Shown here: positions 53,733 to 60,683 of the stretch, in pieces
How the letters are laid out: every line of letters begins with the position of its first letter
Position numbering within the stretch: position 1 is the stretch's first letter
Assembly (NCBI GenBank): GCA_964611645.1
Contig: CAZTAO010000015.1
Coordinates: 30,450-94,449 of the forward strand
Origin: CAZTAO01 sp964611645
GTDB lineage: Bacteria > Armatimonadota > UBA5829
Length of the DNA stretch: 64,000 nucleotides
Reading direction: 5' to 3'
Program-made: the position numbers and the translations under genes
The notes under the pieces: generated by a model
Databases searched by the model: none
Seen by the model: the letters and a program-made list of their open reading frames with translations, nothing else
Told to the model about the DNA's origin: nothing

Positions 53733-54133
53733 GCGTCTATATGGACACATCGGCTCTCATAACTATACTTGATTCCGCCGATCCCAATCATGAGGTTGCC
53801 CGAACGGCATGGGCAGAGTTGGTGGCGAGTAGGGAGCCTATGGTCACGTCCAGCTACGTTGTCGTCGAGACAGTCTCTCTGCTGCAGAGCCGCTATGGCT
53901 TGCAGGCTGTGCGGTGGTTCCAGGACGAGATGCTTCCAGTATTCGAGGTGGAGTGGGTCAACAAGGCTATGCATGACAAGGCAGTGAGCACAGTACTTGC
54001 CGGCTCACGTAGAGGACCGAGTCTCGTCGACTGCGTCGGGTTCGAACTAGTCCGGTCAAGGCCTGTGTCTGGCGTGTTCGCTTATGACAAGCATTTCGAG
54101 AATCGAGGGTTCGATCTCGTAGGCCAGGCGTGA
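53729..54133 (+). CDS. PIN-domain (VapC-type) toxin
   Basis: A 134-residue PIN-domain ribonuclease. It starts at TTG overlapping the antitoxin stop (TTGA), or at the ATG four codons later; both keep the first active-site acid. The four PIN acids are visible: Asp6 (MDTSAL), Glu47 (VVETVSLL), Asp101 (SLVDCVGFELV) and Asp120 (FAYDKHFENRGF). Such toxins cut initiator tRNA, rRNA or other RNAs when freed from the antitoxin. Length and operon order are normal. Confidence 0.92.
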   Translation: MSVYMDTSALITILDSADPNHEVARTAWAELVASREPMVTSSYVVVETVSLLQSRYGLQAVRWFQDEMLPVFEVEWVNKAMHDKAVSTVLAGSRRGPSLVDCVGFELVRSRPVSGVFAYDKHFENRGFDLVGQA

Positions 54134-54189
54134 GTTGCAGTATCGGGATCACTGAGAATGTGTTTTATGTATGCTGTCGTTATGTATAC

Positions 54190-54217
54190 TTGACAAAATG
54201 GTTTTTCGGGGTATAAT
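54190..54217 (+). promoter_or_regulatory. Perfect-consensus sigma-70 promoter
   Basis: TTGACA, 16 bases, TATAAT: both hexamers are exact. It precedes the first of three tandem A-B-C repeat genes and gives a leader of about 150 bases. The leader holds a GAAAGC/GCTTTC hairpin (54301-54315) and no riboswitch that I recognise. Confidence 0.85.
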
Positions 54218-54377
54218 TCAGATTACGTACGAGTCTGCAGGTAGTGGCTCGGTATGCAGATTACGGGAATAAGTCGAGTCGTGAAGCGCTCGCAGTCAAG
54301 GAAAGCGAAGCTTTCTCGGAGAGCAACAAGCGGGGATGTGCGCGAGTTGGAACGACATTTTAGAATGGGTAGAGACT

Positions 54378-55838
54378 ATGAAAACTCAGAAAAGTTCGTA
54401 TTTGTCAGCGATGGCACGAGGATTGCGATGCGGCCTGGTGGCTCTAGTGGTTTTGGCAGTGCTGGGCTGCGCTGTTGGGGCTGGGGCAGGTGTGCGGCCC
54501 TATAACAAGTGGATTGCACCGGCGGGCGGCACCCTTCCGGCTGGGCCTGTATCGATCAAAGCCACTTACAGCGATGATGACGGCCCCGCGAACATCAAGA
54601 AAGCGTATGTCCTAATCAACGATTCTCTTGCGCAGAACGATGCGGCACTCCTCTATTACGACCACGCGGCTAATAAGGTTTACCTGAAAAACGATGCCAA
54701 CACCAGTTGGGGAACTGGGTACGCTCCGGGAACGGCAGTGGTACTGGAGAACAGCCAGTGCAAGGTATATGTGGATCAGACTACTGTAACTGTCACGAGT
54801 GAAGCGGGGGTGTTGTTCAACGTAAGTTGGCGAATCGAACTGAAGAGCCCGTTCTCGAGCAAGCCGATCAACGGCTATATGTATGTCCAAGACTACAGCG
54901 GCCTTTCCGACGGCTGGGATATGATGGCGGTATACCACGCAGTCAAACCCGAAGTCGTGGACATCAGCCCCAACATCGGTGCGCTGCCAATAGATACAGA
55001 GATAACTCTGGTGAGCAGCTACAAGGATATCAACGGTTGGAAGGACATCAAGAGGTGTTATGTACTCGTAAACGACACGTTAAATATAGCCAACGCGGTG
55101 TTCCTGATGTACGACCTCGTTGCCGGCAAGGTCTACTTGATGAATGACGAGAACAGTTGGGGGACGGGCTACATTGCTGGGGCAGACGTCACACTCTCCA
55201 ACTCTCAGTGCGAATTCTACGTGAGGGATATGACCACCGTGTCCTATGGCAGCGTGTTGTGGGTTCACTGGCCGATCAGGTTGAAGAATACGATGACAGG
55301 GAAGCTGCTGTCGAGCTGGATGTACGTTCTCGACTGGGCGGCCCTGTCTGACGGTTGGACCAAGGTAGGAATGTACTATGTTCCGGCTCTGCCGGTGTGC
55401 GTCAGCGTGCTTCCGTCATTCGGGAGTTTCGCGCTCGCAACCCCGACGACGTTCACCACGGAGTACGGGGACGACAATGGCTCCTCGGACATCCGATGCT
55501 GCTATTTCCAACTCAGTTCCACGTCAAGCGCGGCAGACGCCATTCTGCTGAAGTATGATGCGCCGCAGAACAAGGTATTTCTGCGCAACAACGCTAACAC
55601 CAGTTGGGGTACGGGGTATACCCCAGGGGAGCAGATCAAGTTGGTGAACGGCCAGTGCAAACTCAACGTAGCGCAGACGGCTGTTACCGCCACAGGCCCG
55701 GATACCCTGCAAATCCAGTGGAACCTTACTGTCAGCGCCAACCTGGCCGGCCTGAAGCTGACCGAGCGGATGTACGTCGACGACGACTCACTATTGAAAA
55801 GCGGCTGGAAAGTTAAGGGCTACGTCACAGGGCAGTAG
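54378..55838 (+). CDS. Secreted or lipid-anchored stand-alone A-B-C repeat protein
   Basis: A 486-residue protein. The ATG at 54378 is chosen because the next paralogue has the same start context (GCGAGTTGGAACGACATT...ATGAAAACTCAG / ATGAACACTCAG). The N-terminal signal LRCGLVALVVLAVLGCAVGAGAG could be cleaved at the cysteine (lipoprotein) or after it. Everything after about residue 40 is the A-B-C block, with no catalytic domain. Unit signatures: KNDANTSWGTGYAPG in A, MNDENSWGTGYIAG in B, RNNANTSWGTGYTPG in C. It may be a structural or binding surface protein; expression should be high from the consensus promoter. Confidence 0.82.
   Translation: MKTQKSSYLSAMARGLRCGLVALVVLAVLGCAVGAGAGVRPYNKWIAPAGGTLPAGPVSIKATYSDDDGPANIKKAYVLINDSLAQNDAALLYYDHAANKVYLKNDANTSWGTGYAPGTAVVLENSQCKVYVDQTTVTVTSEAGVLFNVSWRIELKSPFSSKPINGYMYVQDYSGLSDGWDMMAVYHAVKPEVVDISPNIGALPIDTEITLVSSYKDINGWKDIKRCYVLVNDTLNIANAVFLMYDLVAGKVYLMNDENSWGTGYIAGADVTLSNSQCEFYVRDMTTVSYGSVLWVHWPIRLKNTMTGKLLSSWMYVLDWAALSDGWTKVGMYYVPALPVCVSVLPSFGSFALATPTTFTTEYGDDNGSSDIRCCYFQLSSTSSAADAILLKYDAPQNKVFLRNNANTSWGTGYTPGEQIKLVNGQCKLNVAQTAVTATGPDTLQIQWNLTVSANLAGLKLTERMYVDDDSLLKSGWKVKGYVTGQ
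54495..55835 (+). repeat. A-B-C triple domain repeat (copy 3 of 5)
   Basis: Unit A ends NGYMYVQDYSGLSDGWDMM, B ends SSWMYVLDWAALSDGWTKVG (the usual first Cys is Ser), C ends TERMYVDDDSLLKSGWKVKG (Cys replaced by Thr). Confidence 0.85.
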
Positions 55839-55853
55839 CCGGCGTCGCGGAAT
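55501..55853 (+). repeat. Near-identical duplicated segment, left copy
   Basis: About 350 bases spanning most of repeat unit C, the stop codon and 15 bases beyond match 57228-57580 with only a handful of substitutions and no gaps, while sequence on both sides is clearly more diverged. Confidence 0.85.
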
Positions 55854-56010
55854 AGGCTGTCGCTTCGGCCCATTGACGAGGTGAGGACTGACATACTAAC
55901 CGTGAATTACTTAGACTATCGACACGCCTACAATCGCTCTTGACGAGTTGCTGGGCTTGGTGTAACGCCGCTGGAAGCCCGGCAACGCTATGGAAACGAG
56001 CGCCCATGAC

Positions 56011-56048
56011 TAGCAGCGACATAACGCAAAACCGGGTCCAAGTAACCG
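56011..56048 (+). other. Conserved intergenic motif, copy 2
   Basis: TAGCAGCGACATAACGCAAA, five bases, GTCCAAGTAACCG, about 54 bases before the ATG of the second stand-alone repeat gene. It matches the minus-strand motif at 42003-42040. The flank GGAAACGAGCGCC also resembles the other copy (GAAACAAGTGCC). Confidence 0.5.
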
Positions 56049-56101
56049 GGTTCGGTACAACCAGGCGAGTTGGAACGACATTCAAAAAGAGGGTAAAGGC
56101 T

Positions 56102-57565
56102 ATGAACACTCAGAAACGTTGGTATTTGTCAGCGGTGGCGCGCAGATGGCGATGCGGACTGGTGGCTCTCGTGGTTCTGGCAGCGTTGGGCTGCGCAGTT
56201 GAGGCGGGGGAGGCCCCCCGAATCATGTATCTTAAACCGGCGGGCGGCCCCCTGCCGGCTGGGCCTGTAACGATCACAGCCAGGTACTTTGATCCGGACG
56301 GCCCCGATAACATCAAGAAGACGTATGTCTTGATCAACGATTCTCTTGCACAAAGCAATGCGGTATTCCTCTACTACGATCAGGCCACTAATAGGGTCTA
56401 TCTGAAAAACGACGCCAACACCAGTTGGGGAACCGGATACGCTCCGGGAACGGCTGTGGTTCTGGAGAATAGCCAGTGCAAGGTCTACGTGAATCAGGTT
56501 AGAGTAACATGGTGGCTGGAAGGGGGGCGCTCGGTAGTTATCATAGACTGGTGCATCGAACTGAAGAGCCCGTTCTCTGGCAAGCCAATCAACGGCTATA
56601 TGTATGTGCAGGACTACAGCGGCCTTTTCGACGGCTGGGATACGATGGCGGTATACCACGCAGTCAAACCCGAAGTCGTGGGCATCAGCCCCAACATCGG
56701 TGAGCTGCCGATAGACACAGATATCACTCTGCAGAGCACCTACAGAGACATTAACGGTTACCAGGATATGAAGAAGTGTTACTTGCTCGTCAATGACACG
56801 TTCAATCAGGCCAACGCGGTGTTCCTGATGCTCGACCGCGCTGCCAACAAAGTCTACTTGAAGAATGACGCCAATACCAGTTGGGGCGCGGGCTACATTC
56901 CTGGGACGGACGTCACACTCTCCAACTCTCAGTGCGAACTCCACGTGAGTGGTATGACCACATTGGTGCCTGAAGACCTCTCAGTAACGATTCGCTGGCC
57001 ACTCAAGTTGAAGGCTTCGATGACAGGGAAGTTGCTATCGAGCTGGATGTACGTTACCGACTCAGCGGGCCTGTATGACGGTTGGACCAAAGTAGGAAGG
57101 TACTATATTCCGGCTCTCCCCGTATGCGTCAAAGTGCTTCCGTCATTCGGGAGTTTTGCGCTCGCCGCCCCGACGACGTTCAGCACGGAGTTTGAGGACG
57201 ACAACGGTTCAACAGACATCCGGTGCTGCTATTTCCAGCTCAGTTCCACGTCAAGCGCGGCAAACGCCATTCTGCTTAAGTATGATGCGCCGCAGAACAA
57301 GGTATTTCTGCGCAACAACGCTAACACCAGTTGGGGTACGGGGTATACCCCAGGGGAGCAGATCAAGTTGGTGAACGGCCAGTGCAAACTCAACGTAGCG
57401 CAGACGGCTGTTACCGCCACAGGCCCGGATACCCTGCAAATCCAGTGGAACCTTACTGTCAGCGCCAACCTGGCCGGCCTGAAGCTGACCGAGCGGATGT
57501 ACGTCGACGACGACTCGCTGTTGAAAAGCGGCTGGAAAGTGATGGGCTACGTCACAGGACAGTAG
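56102..57565 (+). CDS. Secreted or lipid-anchored stand-alone A-B-C repeat protein, paralogue of the preceding gene
   Basis: A 487-residue protein; AGAGGG precedes the ATG. The signal MNTQKRWYLSAVARRWRCGL followed by VALVVLAALGCAVEAGEA is nearly that of its left neighbour. The whole mature part is the A-B-C block: KNDANTSWGTGYAPG in A, KNDANTSWGAGYIPG in B, RNNANTSWGTGYTPG in C. The last third is almost identical in DNA sequence to the preceding gene, while the first two thirds have diverged, which is the mark of gene conversion. No catalytic motif. The 263-base gap before it holds a conserved motif but no clear promoter. Confidence 0.82.
   Translation: MNTQKRWYLSAVARRWRCGLVALVVLAALGCAVEAGEAPRIMYLKPAGGPLPAGPVTITARYFDPDGPDNIKKTYVLINDSLAQSNAVFLYYDQATNRVYLKNDANTSWGTGYAPGTAVVLENSQCKVYVNQVRVTWWLEGGRSVVIIDWCIELKSPFSGKPINGYMYVQDYSGLFDGWDTMAVYHAVKPEVVGISPNIGELPIDTDITLQSTYRDINGYQDMKKCYLLVNDTFNQANAVFLMLDRAANKVYLKNDANTSWGAGYIPGTDVTLSNSQCELHVSGMTTLVPEDLSVTIRWPLKLKASMTGKLLSSWMYVTDSAGLYDGWTKVGRYYIPALPVCVKVLPSFGSFALAAPTTFSTEFEDDNGSTDIRCCYFQLSSTSSAANAILLKYDAPQNKVFLRNNANTSWGTGYTPGEQIKLVNGQCKLNVAQTAVTATGPDTLQIQWNLTVSANLAGLKLTERMYVDDDSLLKSGWKVMGYVTGQ
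56216..57562 (+). repeat. A-B-C triple domain repeat (copy 4 of 5)
   Basis: Unit A ends NGYMYVQDYSGLFDGWDTM, B ends SSWMYVTDSAGLYDGWTKVG, C ends TERMYVDDDSLLKSGWKVMG. Confidence 0.85.
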
Positions 57566-57580
57566 CCGGCGTCGCGGAAT
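57228..57580 (+). repeat. Near-identical duplicated segment, right copy
   Basis: Partner of 55501-55853, offset by exactly 1727 bases at both ends, so no insertion or deletion has occurred within it. Confidence 0.85.
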
Positions 57581-57776
57581 CCCGCGTCTTTGGCGGCTCA
57601 ATCTGGTTGTGTCTTGTCTCGTGCAGATCGTGTTCGCTTTGTCGGCATGTCTGCCGGTGCCGGCAACGGGCCGCATCCGGGCAAAGTAGCAAGACACACC
57701 AGAATGTCTCACGGGTGAGTGTGCGAATAGAGTAGATGGCAAGAGTAAGTATCCGAAACAACAAGGAGAGCAAGCG

Positions 57777-60452
57777 ATGAGCAGGGGGAAGCATCCGATC
57801 TACTGTATAGTTGCTGTTATTGTGTTGCTGGCGTGCGTTTTGTTGGGGACTATGCCGGCATCTGCTGCGGTTACTGAGCGCGTATCGGTCTCTGCCAGCG
57901 GTGAAGAGGGGAACGACGCCAGTATGGATTCGTCGGTCAGCGCGGATGGGAGGTTTGTAGCATTCGCATCGGCGGCCTCCAACCTTGTGTCGGACGACAC
58001 GAATGCCGCCGCCGACGTGTTCGTCAGGGACAGGCTCACAAACTCTATCCAGCGGGTCTCTGTCTCTTTCGAGGGGGCGCAAGCGGATTCGGACAGCGGC
58101 AGCCCGGTGATCTCTCCGGACGGCAGGTACGTGGCGTTCCACTCCTGGGCGACGAACCTTGTACCGGGTGACACGAACGGCTATGTAGACGTGTTCCTCC
58201 ACGACCGGAATACGGGAGTTACCGAGCGCGTATCCGTCCTATCCACCGGAGAGCAGGGCAACGACAGCAGCGACATACCGACTATCAGCGCGGATGGCAG
58301 GTACGTTGGCTTTGAGTCGTTCTCCACCAACTTCGCCCCCGATGACACTAATGGCGCTTGCGACGTGTTTGTTCGCGATATGACAACGGGTTCTATGCGG
58401 CGTATCTCGACTTCCCTGACCGGACAAGCGGGGAACGGCTGGAGTAATGGCGCGCGCATCAGCGACGACGGCAGTTGCATAGCTTTTGCATCTGCCGCTT
58501 CCGACTTGCTCATTGACGACTTCAACGATTCATGGGACGTGTTCGTCTGCGACTTGTACGGCGGCGACATCGAATGTGTTTCCGTATCCTCCGCAGGGCG
58601 CGAGGGAAACTCGACCAGCCAGGCTGGCAGAGTCAGCGCAGACGGAAGGTACGTAGCATTTCAGTCCCTTGCTTCCAACCTTAACGGCGGCGATACCAAT
58701 CTGGGAATGGATATATTCGTTCACGACAGGCTTACCGGCACGACCGAGTGTGTCTCTGTTTCCTCCAGTGGGGCGCAAGGGGACTCCTCAAGCTACGAAC
58801 CGTCGATCAGCGCGGACGGCAGGTGCGTTGCGTTCAAGTCAGAAGCCACCAACCTTGTTGCAGGCGATACGAACGGCAACCAGGATGTGTTCGTTCGCGA
58901 CAGGCTCACCGGCATTACTGAGCGCATATCAGTCTCAACTGCCGGAGTGCAAGCGAACGGCGATTGTAATGGGGCAGCAATTAGTGGCGACGGCAGGTGC
59001 GTGTCCTACTGGTCCGATGCCTCGAACCTCGTCCCGGGAGATACTAACGCGGCGTATGACACATTCTTTCGGGACAGGTTCAGCAGTGGCTATACCCATC
59101 CGGAGAATGTGAGCATATCGCCGTCGGGCGGAACGCTCGGCGTCTCGGCTGCCACTCTGGCAAGCGCCTATCGCGATGCCAATGGATACACAGACATCAA
59201 GAAGTGCTACCTGCTCATCAACGACACGCTGACGCAGTCCAGCGCGGCGTTGTTCTACTACGACCGTGCGGCGAACAAGCTGTACCTCAAGAACGATGCC
59301 AACACAAGCTGGGGCACAGGCTATGCCCCGGGTACGAATGTCGCGCTGCAAAACAGCCAGTGCTATCTCTACGTGAAGGACACGGTTGTGAGTGGCAGCG
59401 GCAACAACCTTGTCGTCAAGTGGCGTATCGCTCTTAAGACCCCGTTCTCCAGCAAGTTGCTGAAGGGGTATATGTATGTGCAGGACTATAGTGGCCAGAC
59501 CGACGGCTGGGAACAGATGGGCATCTACTACAACGTCAAGCCTGAAGTGGTCGGCATAACACCTTCAAGAGGTCAATTCCACATAGCGAAGAGTGCCCGA
59601 TCGGTCACTTTCGCCAGCTACTACCGCGACCAGAATGGTTACCAGGACCTGCGTAAGTGCTATCTGCTACTCAACGATGCTCTGGTGCAGACGAACGCGG
59701 TATTCCTGTTCTATGACAGGGTGTCCAACAAGGTCTACCTGCGGGATGACGCCAACACCAGTTGGGGTACGGGCTATGCCCCGGGAACGTCTGTGTTCTT
59801 GGACAATAGCCAGTGCAGGGTGGAGGTGGGCCGCATCACAGTCAACGGCTCCGGCGCCAACCTCGCCGTTATCTGGTCTGTGCACCTGAATCCCGTGTGG
59901 CTGGGGAGCAAAAACCTGTACAGTTGGATGTACGCCACAGACTCCAAGGCCGAAGTCACAGGCTACAAGAAAGTCGGCACGCACTTCGACCCGATTGCTC
60001 CGGAGTGTCTGGAACTGTCTCCAAACAGTGGAACGGTCGACACGGGCGTCGAGACCCCATTCATGGCGCTGTACGAGGACACCAATGGCTGGGCCGACAT
60101 CTACAAGGTATACATCCAGCTAAGTGTGACCTCCAGCCAGGCGAATGCAATTCTGCTGATGTACGACGCCAAGCTGAACAAAGTATTTCTGCGCAACGAT
60201 GCCGGCACTAGTTGGGGATCGGGCGGCGTTCCGGGTTCAGCCACTATTCTGGAGAACAGCCAATGCAAGGTGAACCTGGCATCGTTCGGCCCGCCGCCGT
60301 GGTCAGTGACCGATACTCAACTACAGGTTTCATGGCCCATAGAGCTTAAGCCCAGCCAGATCGGCAAAAAGCTCTGCGAGCGATTGTTCGTCCAGGACAA
60401 CGCTCTCCTGAGCAGCGGCTGGAATGTGAGAGGCTACGTAAAGGCGAACTGA
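57777..60452 (+). CDS. Secreted seven-bladed TolB/PD40-type propeller fused to an A-B-C repeat block
   Basis: An 891-residue exported protein, signal peptide to about residue 30 (PASAA/VT), AAGGAG before the ATG. Residues about 31-437 are seven repeats of about 58 residues with the plan TERVSVSxxGxQGN...ISADGRYVAFxSxATNLVPGDTNGxxDVFVRDRLTG, a PD40/TolB-like seven-bladed propeller. Each blade has a DDTN/GDTN loop that may bind calcium. Residues about 439-891 are the A-B-C block (KNDANTSWGTGYAPG, RDDANTSWGTGYAPG, RNDAGTSWGSGGVPG). It is probably a large surface binding protein. It follows the two stand-alone paralogues and ends at a strong terminator. Confidence 0.88.
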   Translation: MSRGKHPIYCIVAVIVLLACVLLGTMPASAAVTERVSVSASGEEGNDASMDSSVSADGRFVAFASAASNLVSDDTNAAADVFVRDRLTNSIQRVSVSFEGAQADSDSGSPVISPDGRYVAFHSWATNLVPGDTNGYVDVFLHDRNTGVTERVSVLSTGEQGNDSSDIPTISADGRYVGFESFSTNFAPDDTNGACDVFVRDMTTGSMRRISTSLTGQAGNGWSNGARISDDGSCIAFASAASDLLIDDFNDSWDVFVCDLYGGDIECVSVSSAGREGNSTSQAGRVSADGRYVAFQSLASNLNGGDTNLGMDIFVHDRLTGTTECVSVSSSGAQGDSSSYEPSISADGRCVAFKSEATNLVAGDTNGNQDVFVRDRLTGITERISVSTAGVQANGDCNGAAISGDGRCVSYWSDASNLVPGDTNAAYDTFFRDRFSSGYTHPENVSISPSGGTLGVSAATLASAYRDANGYTDIKKCYLLINDTLTQSSAALFYYDRAANKLYLKNDANTSWGTGYAPGTNVALQNSQCYLYVKDTVVSGSGNNLVVKWRIALKTPFSSKLLKGYMYVQDYSGQTDGWEQMGIYYNVKPEVVGITPSRGQFHIAKSARSVTFASYYRDQNGYQDLRKCYLLLNDALVQTNAVFLFYDRVSNKVYLRDDANTSWGTGYAPGTSVFLDNSQCRVEVGRITVNGSGANLAVIWSVHLNPVWLGSKNLYSWMYATDSKAEVTGYKKVGTHFDPIAPECLELSPNSGTVDTGVETPFMALYEDTNGWADIYKVYIQLSVTSSQANAILLMYDAKLNKVFLRNDAGTSWGSGGVPGSATILENSQCKVNLASFGPPPWSVTDTQLQVSWPIELKPSQIGKKLCERLFVQDNALLSSGWNVRGYVKAN
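57870..59087 (+). repeat. Seven tandem propeller repeats
   Basis: Seven in-frame repeats of about 174 bases (about 58 codons), each coding ADGRxVAFxS followed by a DTN-containing turn and DVFVRDR. Blade 4 is the most diverged (DDGSCIAFASAASDLLIDDF). Confidence 0.85.
59092..60449 (+). repeat. A-B-C triple domain repeat (copy 5 of 5)
   Basis: C-terminal block of the propeller protein. Unit A ends KGYMYVQDYSGQTDGWEQMG, B ends YSWMYATDSKAEVTGYKKVG, C ends CERLFVQDNALLSSGWNVRG. Confidence 0.85.
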
Positions 60453-60565
60453 CCGCTCGGTGAGCCGTCGGCCGCAAGCGGCTTTGCGGAGTAATTCTGC
60501 GAAAGGTGAAGTCGAAACGAGAGACAGAGCGGAGCCGAAAAGAGCAGTATAAGGACAGAAGCCAA

Positions 60566-60603
60566 GAAGCCCCCTGGGATCGCACCCGGGGGCTTCTTCT
60601 TTG
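60566..60603 (+). terminator. Rho-independent terminator of the repeat-gene cluster
   Basis: GAAGCCCCC (60566-60574) pairs with GGGGGCTTC (60588-60596), extended inside by GGG/CCC, and is followed by TTCTTTGT. Confidence 0.85.
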
Positions 60604-60609
60604 TCTGGT

Positions 60610-60638
60610 TTGACGACTCACCCCCATTGCGGTACAAT
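60610..60638 (+). promoter_or_regulatory. Sigma-70 promoter of the DUF4091 gene
   Basis: TTGACG, 17 bases, TACAAT, right after the terminator. It places the transcript start near 60645 and so rules out start codons further upstream for the next gene. Confidence 0.65.
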
Positions 60639-60683
60639 CCCTTTGGTCTACTCTGTTTCCAATCTACACCTCGAGGCATAACC

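Noticed and set aside
54254..54505. Open frame in the leader of the first stand-alone repeat gene
   Set aside because: It crosses the start of the real gene in another frame; composition is not protein-like.
55920..56060. c-di-GMP (GEMM) riboswitch before the second stand-alone repeat gene
   Set aside because: ACGCAAAACC and CCGGGTT recall parts of the motif, but the upstream GGCAAACC strand and the required pairing are absent.
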